Below are positions 18,395 to 28,566 of a stretch of DNA of 64,000 nucleotides, piece by piece. Within the stretch, counting starts at the first letter, position 1. The number at the start of each line of letters is the position of its first letter. The stretch comes from Psychrosphaera sp. B3R10 (GTDB taxonomy: Bacteria; Pseudomonadota; Gammaproteobacteria; Enterobacterales; Alteromonadaceae). The position numbers were made by a program, and so were the translations under genes. Below the pieces are notes generated by a model. It was not told where the DNA came from. It did no database searches and saw only the letters and a program-made list of their open reading frames with translations. Location: assembly GCF_018861025.1 (NCBI RefSeq), contig NZ_JAHKQH010000019.1, positions 62,001 to 126,000 on the forward strand, in the 5' to 3' direction.

Positions 18395-19111
18395 TTAAGG
18401 TAGTGTTAATGTGAATACACTGCCGTCTAATTCCCCACCGTTTTCCAGTTGTATTTTGCCTACATTTCCATCTTGAATATGTTTAGCAGCAATAAGTTGG
18501 GCAAAATAAAGGCCCAATCCAGTCCGGCTCATAGTCATATTGAATGTACTCGGTGTCGGCACAAGTTTATCTAGCATATTTTCAGGATAACCAGCACCAT
18601 CATCTAATATTTTTACAATTAATGTTTCACCTTGCTGAAAAGCTTTTACTTTAATTGAGGTTTTACAGTAACGCATCGCATTTACAAAAACGTCATTAAG
18701 TAAATTGGCAACTAGTTCATTGTCAAAATACCAGGCCAGCTCATCTTCTATTTCAAACTCGATGTTTAGTTTTCGGTTATCGATATACAATTCATTTTTT
18801 GCGACAAGTTCTTCGAGTATCTCATCAAGGTAATATTCGTCTATATTCAGCGGTAATGTGTCACAATCTTCACGGTATAAAGCTAGGATTTGTAATAAAT
18901 TTGAATTTAATCTAGAGGCTTCGTAGTGGATCCCAGCGAGTTCTTGTGCTTCTTCTGCGCCTTTCTGCTCTAACTTATTACTTAAGTTTTCTATTGATTG
19001 AATGAGCAAACAAAGACTGTTTTTCATATCGTGAACCGATGATGCTAATACCGTTGAAAATTCAATTGTACGAGTTTGTTGAAGAGGTGCATTTGGATCC
19101 GCGATAGTCAT
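18395..19111 (-). CDS. Cytoplasmic sensor histidine kinase without a sensor domain
   Basis: The 238-residue protein consists of little more than a kinase core. The H-box is SSVHDMKNSLCLL with His27; the ATPase domain shows the N-box LLNDVFVNAMRYC, G1 box ILDDGAGYP and G2 box GLGLYFAQLIAAKH. There is no membrane segment, PAS or HAMP domain. No response regulator is adjacent; the nearest in the window is a lone receiver at 63262-63642, 44 kb away. It may be an orphan kinase working with a partner elsewhere, or a regulator of other kinases. It is divergent from cysB. Confidence 0.88.
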   Translation of the reverse strand: MTIADPNAPLQQTRTIEFSTVLASSVHDMKNSLCLLIQSIENLSNKLEQKGAEEAQELAGIHYEASRLNSNLLQILALYREDCDTLPLNIDEYYLDEILEELVAKNELYIDNRKLNIEFEIEDELAWYFDNELVANLLNDVFVNAMRYCKTSIKVKAFQQGETLIVKILDDGAGYPENMLDKLVPTPSTFNMTMSRTGLGLYFAQLIAAKHIQDGNVGKIQLENGGELDGSVFTLTLP

Positions 19112-19351
19112 TTATCGTAATTCTCTTTTAGTTGTTTAAACAAACGTTACCTTAATTATTGCACTTTGATGATAGGTCTTTGGTAATTTTATTCCATCAA
19201 TTTTACTATCGTTATGTGATTTTTGTTGCAAATATTGCGTTCTTATTCCTAAAAAGTGCATAAAAATGAAGTTTTTTATAAAAAAATGCAATTCTTTATG
19301 GAATAAATTAACGAATATGTATATATTTTTCGAATAACGAAGGCCAAATAA

Positions 19352-20338
<987 letters not shown>

Positions 20339-20355
20339 GCCAATTTGTAAACAAT

Positions 20356-20392
20356 AAAATACGGGATGCCAAAAACATCCCGTATTTTTTTT
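20356..20392. terminator. Strong terminator after cysB
   Basis: AAAATACGGGATG (20356-20368) pairs perfectly with CATCCCGTATTTT (20376-20388) around a 7-base loop, followed by more T. The A-tract at the other side also suits the convergent transporter gene ending at 20426. Confidence 0.92.
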
Positions 20393-20425
20393 GCCTAAAA
20401 TTTAGTGCAAACTCAATTTTACTCG

Positions 20426-21655
20426 CTATAACGTCACAAATAGTCCTGCAATAGCCGCACTTAATAGATTTGCTAATGTTGCTGCCATTACCGCTTTTAA
20501 GCCAAGTTCTGCGAGGTCGTGTCGTCTTTCTGGCGCCATACTGCCAATACCACCAATTAATATTGCGATTGAAGATAAGTTAGCAAATCCGCAGAGGCCA
20601 AACGTGATTATAACTTGAGTAATTTCACTTAATTGTTCTTTATGTTTGATAAAATCTAAGTAAGCAACAAACTCGTTTAATACAAGTTTTTGACCCAAGA
20701 AGCTTCCAGCAATGTGTGCTTCAGACCAAGGAATACCTAAAATAAAAGCAATAGGTGCAAACAAGTAACCAAGTATGAGTTGCAACGTAAGTTCATCAAA
20801 ATCAAATAGTCCGCCAACCGCGCCTAAAATTCCATTTAATAAGCTTATCAACGCGATAAAAGCCATTAACATTGCGCCAATACTTAGCGCAAACTTCATA
20901 CCTTCAGCGGCGCCATCGGCTGCTGCGTCAATAACATTAACATGGTTACTCGACGTTAAATTAAGCTCTTCTATATCGTTTTTAGGCACTTCCGTTTCTG
21001 GCATCATGATCTTAGCCATAAGTAAACCACCGGGAGCGGCCATAAAGCTTGCGGCAATGAGATATTTAAGTTCGATACCAATACCGGATAAACCAGCGAT
21101 TATTGCACCAGCGACTGTCGCCATACCGCCTACCATTACGGCAAACAATTCTGATCGAGTCATTGTTTTTAAAAATGGTTTTACAACCAGTGGAGCTTCG
21201 GCTTGTCCAACGACAATATTTGCGGCGGCACACATGGACTCAGGTTTACTGGTTCGAGTGACATAACGTAACCCCCCACCAATAATACTAACTGCTTTAC
21301 CCATTACACCTAAATAATAAAGCACCGCTATTAACGAGCTAAAAAAGACAATGACCGGAAGAATATGAACAGCAAAGATAAAGCCAAGACTCTTGCCACC
21401 AATTTGTTCACCGAACAAAAAGAGAATGCCGTCTTCTGCATAACTAAACACATTGTTTAATGTGCTCGAAACTGCCATAAGAATGTCTTTTCCAGGCTCC
21501 CAATAAAGAACCATTGCACCCAAACCAAACTGCAGTAAAAACGCACAAATGGTGGTTCGCTTACTAATAACCTTGCGGTTTGCTGAAAACAGAACTGCAA
21601 TCGCTAATAATGTGGCGATCCCGAAAACACTTCGTAACCAATCGAATTCCACCAA
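20426..21655 (-). CDS. CNT-family nucleoside transporter, NupC-like
   Basis: The 409-residue protein is a polytopic membrane protein of the concentrative nucleoside transporter family, which imports nucleosides with protons or sodium. Family signs are the gate region FIFAVHILPVIVFFSSL, the G-rich GQAEAPLVVKPFL containing the QAEAP nucleoside-binding motif, and a late AHIAGSFLGQKLVLNEFVAYL (NEFVAY-type motif). E. coli NupC (400) and NupX (416) are similar in size. It is divergent from a TonB-dependent receptor with 237 bases between, suggesting uptake of nucleosides or nucleotide breakdown products across both membranes. Confidence 0.93.
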   Translation of the reverse strand: MVEFDWLRSVFGIATLLAIAVLFSANRKVISKRTTICAFLLQFGLGAMVLYWEPGKDILMAVSSTLNNVFSYAEDGILFLFGEQIGGKSLGFIFAVHILPVIVFFSSLIAVLYYLGVMGKAVSIIGGGLRYVTRTSKPESMCAAANIVVGQAEAPLVVKPFLKTMTRSELFAVMVGGMATVAGAIIAGLSGIGIELKYLIAASFMAAPGGLLMAKIMMPETEVPKNDIEELNLTSSNHVNVIDAAADGAAEGMKFALSIGAMLMAFIALISLLNGILGAVGGLFDFDELTLQLILGYLFAPIAFILGIPWSEAHIAGSFLGQKLVLNEFVAYLDFIKHKEQLSEITQVIITFGLCGFANLSSIAILIGGIGSMAPERRHDLAELGLKAVMAATLANLLSAAIAGLFVTL

Positions 21656-21749
21656 AATACTCCAAATATTATGTTTTATTTTTCTAGTGGAGGATAATAA
21701 GTGGAAAAATCAGAGTTGCAATAGTTGAACCTAGATTCGACCAAATAAA

Positions 21750-21763
21750 GACTAAAATTAGTC
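21750..21763. promoter_or_regulatory. Palindrome between CNT transporter and TonB receptor
   Basis: GACTAA-AA-TTAGTC is a 6+2+6 palindrome, 95 bases before the transporter start and 130 before the receptor start. It could be an operator shared by the divergent genes. I cannot name a regulator, and in AT-rich DNA a 6-bp arm may arise by chance. Confidence 0.3.
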
Positions 21764-21892
21764 ATTTTATAAAAAGTATCGAAATATTATTCAAATTCTA
21801 GGACAATGCACTTGTTAACATAACTTTTATGTATTACTAATTTATTAAAATCTAAAATCAAGACACACTTCAACAATAACTACGGAATAGAC

Positions 21893-24199
21893 ATGAAACT
21901 ATTTAAGAAAGCAACAATAGCTAATATTGTGCAAATAGCACTTTTAAGTACAGCTTCAAATATTGCTTTAGCTGCGGATAAAAAGGCTGAAGACGACGGC
22001 AAACTAGAGCGCATTACAGTTACAGCGCTAAAACGCACTCAATCTATTCAAGATGTGCCGGTGTCAATAGCGACCTTGTCAGGCGAAAAATTTGAAAATA
22101 TGTTTTCTTCAGGCGATGACGTTTTAGCACTTGCTACAAAAGTACCAGGGTTATACGCTGAGTCATCAAACGGCCGTGTAGCGCCACGTTTTTATATGCG
22201 TGGACTTGGTAACACCGATTTTGATTTAGCTGCCTCTCAGCCAGTTTCTATTATTATGGATGACGTAGTAATGGAAAATGTAGTATTAAAAAGTTTTCCA
22301 TTATTTGACGTCGACCAAGTTGAAGTGATCCGTGGCCCGCAGGGGACGTTATTTGGACGTAATACGACGGCCGGTATCATTAAATTTACAAGCCGTAAGC
22401 CAACAGACGATTTTGAAGCTTATGTAAGAGCCGGCGTAGGTAGCTATGGACTACAAAATTTTGAGGGCGCAGTTGGCGGTGGCTTAACTGAAGACCTAAC
22501 AGCGCGCTTATCTGTGTTAAATCAATCTAAAGATGATTGGATCGAAAACGGTTTCACTGGCGAAAAAGACGCTATGGGTGGTCACTCTGACCAAGCGGTC
22601 CGCCTCCAAGTTGGATACAACCCAACCGATGCATTAGATATTTTGTTTAACTACCACACACGAACTCTAGAAGGGACTTCTTCTATATTTAGAGCCAACG
22701 TACTGACCCAAGGTAAGTCGGGCTTAAACAGCAATTACGACCGTGACAAAGTGTATTACGATAAAGGTGATAACAATCCACAGGAATATGATAATTCTGG
22801 CTGGAGCGTTAACGTAACCTATGATTTAGGTGCGATTACGCTTACTTCGATAACCGCTATGGAAATGGCGGATGGTCGAAGCTTAGGAGATATCGATGGT
22901 GGTGTCTTACGTAATGCCGATGGTTCGACGCCTAGTGATGTTGATTACGTTGAATACCAAGATGATTTTAACAATGACCTAATTTCGTATCCTGGATTTA
23001 TTCCTTTTGATGCGATTACTGAAGATCAATTGAAAGACTTAGAGCAATTTACTCAAGAAATTCGTTTTAGCAGTAATACAACGAACCCGTTGTCTTGGCA
23101 AACTGGTGTGTACTTTTTTGATTCTTCATTTAGCGTAACGAGTATTGATGGCTTTTTTGGCGCAACTGAAGTCTTCCACGAAAATACAACTTGGGCGGTA
23201 TTTGGCCAAACCACGTATCAATTATCTGATGAATTATCAGTAATTGGTGGCTTGCGTTATACCAAAGATAAAAAATCCCTTTCTGTTGGTAAACAAAACG
23301 AAGATGGTTTTGCCGTAATTATTGGTGCAGCGTCTATACAGGACTATGACGACGTTTCAGTATCCGATGGTCAATGGAGTTGGGAAGGCATGGCAAACTA
23401 TAGAGTAAGCGAAGACGTGAGCCTATATGCCAGAATTTCTAACGGTTTCAGAGCACAATCTATCCAAGGCCGCGACATCGCATTTGAAGGTATGCCGTCT
23501 ACCGCTAAAGCTGAGACAATTATGTCTTATGAAGCGGGTTTTAAATCAGATTTAATCGACAATACCTTGCGTTTAAACGGCGCTGTTTTTCAATATACTA
23601 TTGACGACATTCAGTTAACGGCAGTGGGGGGCAATGGAAATAACATTGGTTTAACAAATGCTGGTCAAGGTACGGGACAAGGGTTTGAAGTCGATGCGGA
23701 ATATCGCGTAACGGAAAATTTAGTTGTTACTGCGGGTTATTCATTAAATAAGACAGAACTCAAAGATAAGTCGTTAAGAATTGCAACATGTGGTTCAGGT
23801 GCGTGTACACCTACAGACGAAATTGATCCTGAAAACGGTGGTGCCATTGTTCATGGTAATCCATTCCCTAATGCACCAGAGTCTATATTTACAGCAACTG
23901 GTCGTTATACAGTTCCTATGGGGAATGAGGGCGAAGTGTTTTTCTATGGTGACTATGCGTACCAAGGTAAAACCAATCTCTTCATTTATGAAACCAAAGA
24001 GCATGTTACTGACGGTCAGTTTGAATTAGGCTTACGTGCTGGTTATATCAATTATGACATGGATTTCGAAATTGCTGTATTTGGTCGTAACATTACTGAT
24101 GAAGATAACTTAAAAGCGGGTATCGACTTTAACAACAATACAGGTGTTGTTAACGAACCTGCTGTTTGGGGCATCGAGTTTAAGAAAAACTTCTATTAG
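21893..24199 (+). CDS. TonB-dependent outer membrane receptor
   Basis: The 768-residue protein has a signal peptide (cut near ALA-ADK, residue 27), then a TonB-box-like ERITVTA at about 40, a plug domain with DVPVSIATL, VPGLYAES, YMRGLGN and VIRGPQGTLFGRNTTAGII, and a long barrel ending in a terminal aromatic residue (KKNFY). It belongs to the group often annotated as Fe-pyoverdine or carbohydrate-type receptors, but those labels are weak guides. The divergent neighbour is a CNT nucleoside transporter, so a nucleoside-related ligand is a reasonable guess. Two Cys (CGSGAC) sit in an extracellular loop. Confidence 0.93.
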   Translation: MKLFKKATIANIVQIALLSTASNIALAADKKAEDDGKLERITVTALKRTQSIQDVPVSIATLSGEKFENMFSSGDDVLALATKVPGLYAESSNGRVAPRFYMRGLGNTDFDLAASQPVSIIMDDVVMENVVLKSFPLFDVDQVEVIRGPQGTLFGRNTTAGIIKFTSRKPTDDFEAYVRAGVGSYGLQNFEGAVGGGLTEDLTARLSVLNQSKDDWIENGFTGEKDAMGGHSDQAVRLQVGYNPTDALDILFNYHTRTLEGTSSIFRANVLTQGKSGLNSNYDRDKVYYDKGDNNPQEYDNSGWSVNVTYDLGAITLTSITAMEMADGRSLGDIDGGVLRNADGSTPSDVDYVEYQDDFNNDLISYPGFIPFDAITEDQLKDLEQFTQEIRFSSNTTNPLSWQTGVYFFDSSFSVTSIDGFFGATEVFHENTTWAVFGQTTYQLSDELSVIGGLRYTKDKKSLSVGKQNEDGFAVIIGAASIQDYDDVSVSDGQWSWEGMANYRVSEDVSLYARISNGFRAQSIQGRDIAFEGMPSTAKAETIMSYEAGFKSDLIDNTLRLNGAVFQYTIDDIQLTAVGGNGNNIGLTNAGQGTGQGFEVDAEYRVTENLVVTAGYSLNKTELKDKSLRIATCGSGACTPTDEIDPENGGAIVHGNPFPNAPESIFTATGRYTVPMGNEGEVFFYGDYAYQGKTNLFIYETKEHVTDGQFELGLRAGYINYDMDFEIAVFGRNITDEDNLKAGIDFNNNTGVVNEPAVWGIEFKKNFY

Positions 24200-24206
24200 T
24201 TCCGAT

Positions 24207-24240
24207 AGCTAAGAACGAACGTCTATGTTTGTTCTTAGCT
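24207..24240. repeat. Long hairpin after the TonB receptor
   Basis: AGCTAAGAAC (24207-24216) pairs with GTTCTTAGCT (24231-24240), extended inward by four more pairs, giving 14 bp with one wobble and a 6-base loop. It is followed by only TTAG, so it is a weak terminator by itself, but it precedes a classic one by 10 bases and may protect the mRNA 3' end. Confidence 0.6.
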
Positions 24241-24249
24241 TTAGACATT

Positions 24250-24280
24250 AAAAAACCCGGTTAGCTAACCGGGTTTTTTT
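24250..24280. terminator. Bidirectional terminator between TonB receptor and pykA
   Basis: AAAAAACCCGGTTAG (24250-24264) is exactly complementary to CTAACCGGGTTTTTT (24265-24279), with T tails in both directions. It lies between the receptor gene and the convergent pykA and suits both. Confidence 0.92.
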
Positions 24281-24342
24281 ATTTGCGTTGAACAATCTTG
24301 AGGGCAATAAATATTATTTGTATTTATTCGCTTTTTTCAAAA

Positions 24343-25782
24343 TTAAACAATCATTAACTTCATTGTATTTGTTGCGCCAATTGTTTCCATTTTGTCGCCA
24401 TGAGTAACCATGACCAAGTCACCGTCATTTAACTTGCCTGCAGCTTTTAGCGAGTTTAATGCTTCACGTCCGTCTTCAACGGCATACTGTGTGGTATCAA
24501 ACGAAAACGGATATACACCACGGTATAGTGCACAAAGGTTTAACGTTTTTTGATGACGAGATAATGCATAGATTGGAAGGCCAGATGAAATACGTGATAA
24601 CAAACGAGCCATACCGCCAGATTCAGTCAATGCTATAATCGCTTTTATGCCAGTCATGTGGTTAGCTGCATACATCGTTGCCATCGCAATTGTTTCAGAG
24701 ATATTGTCAAACTGAATATCAAGGCGGTGTTTTGAACTTAGTACGCTTGGGTGTTTTTCAGCTCCAACACAAACGTTTGCCATTGCTTGAACCGTTTCTA
24801 ACGGGAAATCACCAGCGGCTGTTTCAGCAGATAACATTACGGCATCGGTACCATCTAAAACGGCGTTTGATACGTCCATAACTTCAGCACGTGTCGGCAT
24901 TGGGCTCGAAATCATGCTTTCCATCATTTGAGTTGCTGTGATTACGGCTTTATTTAATTGACGTGAACGAGCGATAAGTTTTTTCTGAACACCGACTAAT
25001 TCTGCGTCGCCAATTTCTACACCTAAGTCACCACGGGCAACCATGATTACGTCAGACGCTAAAATGATGTCATCAATTGCTTCATCAGTTGCTACCGTTT
25101 CTGCACGCTCAACTTTAGCGACGATACGTGGTTTAAAACCAGCTTCGTGAGCTAGTTTACGAGCGTAGTGTAAATCTTCGCCATTACGTGGAAATGAAAC
25201 AGCAAGATATTCAACGTCAATCTTAGCCGCTGTCAAAATATCTTCTTTATCTTTTTCAGTTAGAGCAGGGGCCGTTAGACCACCACCTTTTCTGTTTATG
25301 CCTTTATTATTAGATAATGGCCCGGCAACCGTAACTTCAGTAAGAACCTTAGTACCTTCGATGCTTTCAACGACGAGTTGAACTCGACCGTCATCTAATA
25401 ATAATAAATCACCTGGTTTAACGTCGTTTGGAAGCTCTTTGTAGTCAATACCAACTTGATGTTGGTCGCCTTCATCACGGCCAAGAGCAGCGTCAAGGAT
25501 AAATTTGTCGCCTACTGCTAAGTGGATTTTAGTATCTTTAAATCGAGCTACTCGGATTTTTGGACCTTGAAGGTCACCCAAAATTGCAACATACGTATTT
25601 AATTTAGCAGCGATTGCACGAACTTTATTTGCGCGTTCAATATGGTCTTCTGCAGACCCATGCGAGAAGTTCATACGTACGGTATTTACGCCGGCCGCAA
25701 TTATTTTTTCTAGTACGCCTTCTTTATCGGTTGCTGGACCAAGTGTTGAGACAATTTTGGTTCTTCGCAGTGCGTTAGCCAT
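24343..25782 (-). CDS. pykA: Pyruvate kinase II
   Basis: PykA converts phosphoenolpyruvate and ADP to pyruvate and ATP. It begins [19 protein letters not shown], closest to E. coli PykA (AMP-activated type). Motifs include [21 protein letters not shown], the substrate loop [12 protein letters not shown] and [10 protein letters not shown]. Using ATG 25782 gives 479 residues (E. coli 480), with GGAG nine bases before; a TTG at 25797 is actually part of that ribosome site. A perfect HexR box lies 35-49 bases upstream, so it probably belongs to the HexR regulon together with zwf and gap. hexR is encoded just upstream on the same strand. Confidence 0.97.
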   Translation of the reverse strand: MANALRRTKIVSTLGPATDKEGVLEKIIAAGVNTVRMNFSHGSAEDHIERANKVRAIAAKLNTYVAILGDLQGPKIRVARFKDTKIHLAVGDKFILDAALGRDEGDQHQVGIDYKELPNDVKPGDLLLLDDGRVQLVVESIEGTKVLTEVTVAGPLSNNKGINRKGGGLTAPALTEKDKEDILTAAKIDVEYLAVSFPRNGEDLHYARKLAHEAGFKPRIVAKVERAETVATDEAIDDIILASDVIMVARGDLGVEIGDAELVGVQKKLIARSRQLNKAVITATQMMESMISSPMPTRAEVMDVSNAVLDGTDAVMLSAETAAGDFPLETVQAMANVCVGAEKHPSVLSSKHRLDIQFDNISETIAMATMYAANHMTGIKAIIALTESGGMARLLSRISSGLPIYALSRHQKTLNLCALYRGVYPFSFDTTQYAVEDGREALNSLKAAGKLNDGDLVMVTHGDKMETIGATNTMKLMIV

Positions 25783-25816
25783 TCGGGGAAACTCCAATAT
25801 GATTGAGTAGGAAAAC

Positions 25817-25831
25817 TGTAATTAAATTACA
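25817..25831. promoter_or_regulatory. HexR box before pykA
   Basis: TGTAATTAAATTACA is a perfect match to the consensus I recall for HexR (TGTAATTWAATTACA). It lies 35 bases upstream of the pykA ATG and downstream of the hexR stop, so it addresses pykA. The hexR gene is next door. Confidence 0.88.
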
Positions 25832-25901
25832 TTTTGAAAGATTTAAAAAAAATTACAAGGGGATAATGGTCGGATATGAATAAAAGTAACTAAATAAATG
25901 C

Positions 25902-25927
25902 AAAAAAGGCGATATTCATCGCCTTTT
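25902..25927 (-). terminator. Terminator after hexR
   Basis: AAAAGGCGAT (25904-25913) pairs with ATCGCCTTTT (25918-25927) around ATTC. Read on the minus strand the stem is followed by six T, so it ends hexR transcription before the pykA promoter region. Confidence 0.85.
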
Positions 25928-25945
25928 ATTCATATTTTCAAAAAA

Positions 25946-26803
25946 TTAATTGAAAGTTTCTTTCTTTTCGAAGCGTGATGACCGAAGTGAATCTTTAACT
26001 TTCTTTAAGTTGTCTCTAAACTTTGGTCCTCTGCGAAGGGTAAATCCCGTTGCTAATATATCGACAATAACCAAATGGGCTATTCGAGACGCCATCGGCA
26101 TATATAGGTCTGTATCTTCAGGAACATCTGGACTTAAACAAATATTACACTCTTGAGCCAAAGGGCTGTCTTTAGCAGTAACTCCAATAACGGTTGCATC
26201 ATTTTGGCGCGCTATTTCTGCAATTTCGACGAGCGGTTTTGTTCGACCGGTATGAGAGAATAAAACGACAACATCTCCCTCTGTGCAGTTCATGCAACTC
26301 ATGCGCTGCATAACAATGTCTTCAAAACAATTTATTGGTACATTAAAACGGAAAAATTTATTTAATGCATCCTGTGCCACAGAAGCGGATGCACCTAAGC
26401 CAAAAAAGCTTATTTTTTTCGCCTGAGTTAAAATATCTACAGAGCGATTAATTTGAGAAATATCAATGCTCTTTCTGGCTGTATTTAATGAAGCCATAGT
26501 CGACTCGAATATTTTCGACGTATATTCTTCAGGGCCATCACCTTCATCAACATGACGATTAACATACGGTGTACCGTTTGCTAGGCCTTGCGCCAAATGC
26601 AATTTAAAATCTGGGAAACCTTTGGTGTCTAATCGACGACAAAAGCGGTTAACAGTAGGTTCACTCACATCGGCAATTTTCGCTAATGTTGCAATTGACG
26701 AATGAATTGCCTGCTCAGGATTATCGATAATGACTTCAGCCACTTTTCTTTCCGATTTACTGAACGTAGTTATCTGTAAGTTTATTTTCTCAAGAATATT
26801 CAT
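25946..26803 (-). CDS. hexR: RpiR-family regulator HexR
   Basis: HexR senses 2-keto-3-deoxy-6-phosphogluconate and controls central carbon genes in proteobacteria. The 285-residue protein has an N-terminal HTH_6 domain (about 1-77: SKSERKVAEVIIDNPEQAI, ADVSEPTVNRFCRRL) and a SIS sugar-phosphate domain (about 120-260: FFGLGASASVAQDA, VVLFSHTGRTKPLVEIA). Its regulon can be read in the window: boxes sit before pykA, zwf and gap. hexR is divergent from zwf across 293 bases, and its own promoter could lie close to the zwf boxes. This hexR/zwf arrangement is common in gammaproteobacteria. Confidence 0.96.
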   Translation of the reverse strand: MNILEKINLQITTFSKSERKVAEVIIDNPEQAIHSSIATLAKIADVSEPTVNRFCRRLDTKGFPDFKLHLAQGLANGTPYVNRHVDEGDGPEEYTSKIFESTMASLNTARKSIDISQINRSVDILTQAKKISFFGLGASASVAQDALNKFFRFNVPINCFEDIVMQRMSCMNCTEGDVVVLFSHTGRTKPLVEIAEIARQNDATVIGVTAKDSPLAQECNICLSPDVPEDTDLYMPMASRIAHLVIVDILATGFTLRRGPKFRDNLKKVKDSLRSSRFEKKETFN

Positions 26804-26985
26804 TAAAAGCCCTCGTACTCACAACGTTGCAAAGGTAATATATTGTCTCAAAACAAATAGCTTTGACTAATATAAGCTTTATCAATTGTCAGTAGTAACT
26901 GTTGTTGATTACCTAATCTTATGTATCGCATTAGAAAGTAATTACTAATTAAAAACAACATTATTCGTCAAAAGTTTACTGGAAA

Positions 26986-27000
26986 TGTAAAAAAATTACA
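26986..27000. promoter_or_regulatory. HexR box, distal site before zwf
   Basis: TGTAAAAAAATTACA keeps both conserved TGTAA/TTACA half-sites, with two mismatches in the left half of the centre. It lies 97 bases before zwf and just upstream of a candidate -35 (TTTACA, 27010-27015). Confidence 0.65.
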
Positions 27001-27047
27001 AAATTACGGTTTACATGGGCTATATTAGTTAGTTAGCATTGCGAACA

Positions 27048-27062
27048 TGTAGTTTAATTACA
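27048..27062. promoter_or_regulatory. HexR box, proximal site before zwf
   Basis: TGTAGTTTAATTACA differs from the HexR consensus at one position. It ends 34 bases before the zwf ATG, near the transcription start expected from TTTACA (27010-27015) and TAGCAT (27034-27039). Occupancy here would repress zwf. Centre-to-centre distance to the distal box is 62 bases. Confidence 0.8.
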
Positions 27063-27096
27063 AATTGACCTAAAATTACAATAAACGGAGAATCTA

Positions 27097-28566
27097 ATGG
27101 CACAAAAATTGAGCCACAAGCCATGTGATTTAGTACTTTTTGGTACCAAGGGTGACCTTGCACGCCGAAAATTAATACCATCATTATACCAATTAGAGGT
27201 TGCCGGACTGTTAGCTGCTGATACTCGTATTACGGGTGTTGCGCGCAACGAAATGACAACAGAAGAATATATCGAGCTGGTGACAACTAGTTTAGAGCGA
27301 TTTGTTAAAGAAGGTGTAGATGAGGAAGCGAAAACTCGATTTGTCGCCCGTCTAAATTATTGTCAAATTGATATGAAATCACCAGAGCAATATAAAGCAC
27401 TGTGTGAAGTTGTCGATTTAGAAAACCGCACTATGGTAAATTACTTCTCTACACCACCGTCAATTTTTGGTGACATTTGTAGTGGTCTTAATGCTGCTGG
27501 ATTGGTCGTAGACGATACTCGTGTGGTTGTAGAAAAACCGATTGGTCACTGTTTAGAATCGTCTAAAGTAATTAATGATAAAATTGCTGAATATTTTAAA
27601 GAGTCACAAATCTATCGTATTGACCACTATTTAGGTAAAGAAACGGTTCTTAACCTTTTAGTATTGCGATTCGCGAATGCGATTTTTACCAACAATTGGG
27701 ATCATGAATGTATTGATCATGTTCAAATCACCGTTGCAGAAGTTGTTGGTGTAGAAGGTCGTTGGGGCTATTACGATGACGCCGGCCAAATGCGAGACAT
27801 GGTTCAAAACCATTTATTGCAAATTTTGTCATTGTTAGCGATGGAACCGCCAGTAGATATTAGTGCTGACAGTATTCGTGATGAGAAATTAAAAGTATTA
27901 CGCGCACTTCGTCCAATTGACTCAAACAATTACCAAGAAAAAACCGTTCGCGGACAATACACTTCTGGTTTTGTTGAAGGTAAATCAGCACCGGGTTACT
28001 TGGAAGAAGAAGGGGCGAATACCCAAAGTACTACAGAAACGTTTGCGTCAATTCGTGTCGACATCGACAACTGGCGTTGGGCGGGCGTGCCATTTTACCT
28101 CAGAACGGGTAAACGTATGGCCAGCAAAGGTACCGAAATTGTTGTTCACTTTAAAGACTTGCCTCACAACATCTTTAAAGATACGTATAAGTCGTTGCCT
28201 GCAAACAAGTTGCTTATTCGTCTGCAACCAGATGAAGGTGTTGAAATACACTTGCTTAATAAAGTCCCTGGTCTGGGCGAAACAATGGAACTTCAAAATA
28301 CCAAACTTGATTTAAGTTTCTCTGATACGTTTAAAAATGAACGTATTGCAGATGCCTATGAACGTTTAATTTTAGAAGCCATGTTAGGTAATCAATCACT
28401 CTTTGTGCGTCGCGACGAAGTTGAAGCTGCATGGAGTTGGGTTGACGGAATTTTAGATGCATGGAAAGGCTCAAATGAGCCACCTCGCCCTTATGCGGCC
28501 GGTTCTTGGGGTCCTGTTGCATCTATTGCAATGTTGGCTCGTGACGAAAGAGAATGGGACGAATAA
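27097..28566 (+). CDS. zwf: Glucose-6-phosphate 1-dehydrogenase
   Basis: Zwf oxidises glucose 6-phosphate to 6-phosphogluconolactone with NADP, feeding both the Entner-Doudoroff and pentose-phosphate routes. The 489 residues match E. coli (491). The cofactor loop is GTKGDLARRKLIPSLYQL and the active site RIDHYLGKE, with Asp176 and His177. CGGAG lies 7 bases before ATG. It heads zwf-pgl-edd-glk-eda; the TAA stop overlaps the pgl ATG by one base. Two HexR boxes precede it. Confidence 0.98.
   Translation: MAQKLSHKPCDLVLFGTKGDLARRKLIPSLYQLEVAGLLAADTRITGVARNEMTTEEYIELVTTSLERFVKEGVDEEAKTRFVARLNYCQIDMKSPEQYKALCEVVDLENRTMVNYFSTPPSIFGDICSGLNAAGLVVDDTRVVVEKPIGHCLESSKVINDKIAEYFKESQIYRIDHYLGKETVLNLLVLRFANAIFTNNWDHECIDHVQITVAEVVGVEGRWGYYDDAGQMRDMVQNHLLQILSLLAMEPPVDISADSIRDEKLKVLRALRPIDSNNYQEKTVRGQYTSGFVEGKSAPGYLEEEGANTQSTTETFASIRVDIDNWRWAGVPFYLRTGKRMASKGTEIVVHFKDLPHNIFKDTYKSLPANKLLIRLQPDEGVEIHLLNKVPGLGETMELQNTKLDLSFSDTFKNERIADAYERLILEAMLGNQSLFVRRDEVEAAWSWVDGILDAWKGSNEPPRPYAAGSWGPVASIAMLARDEREWDE

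Noticed and set aside
20775-21266. Plus-strand frame of 163 codons across the CNT transporter gene
   Set aside because: It is the complement of a hydrophobic protein, giving low-complexity Ser/Ala/Ile sequence. No start signal and no known domain.
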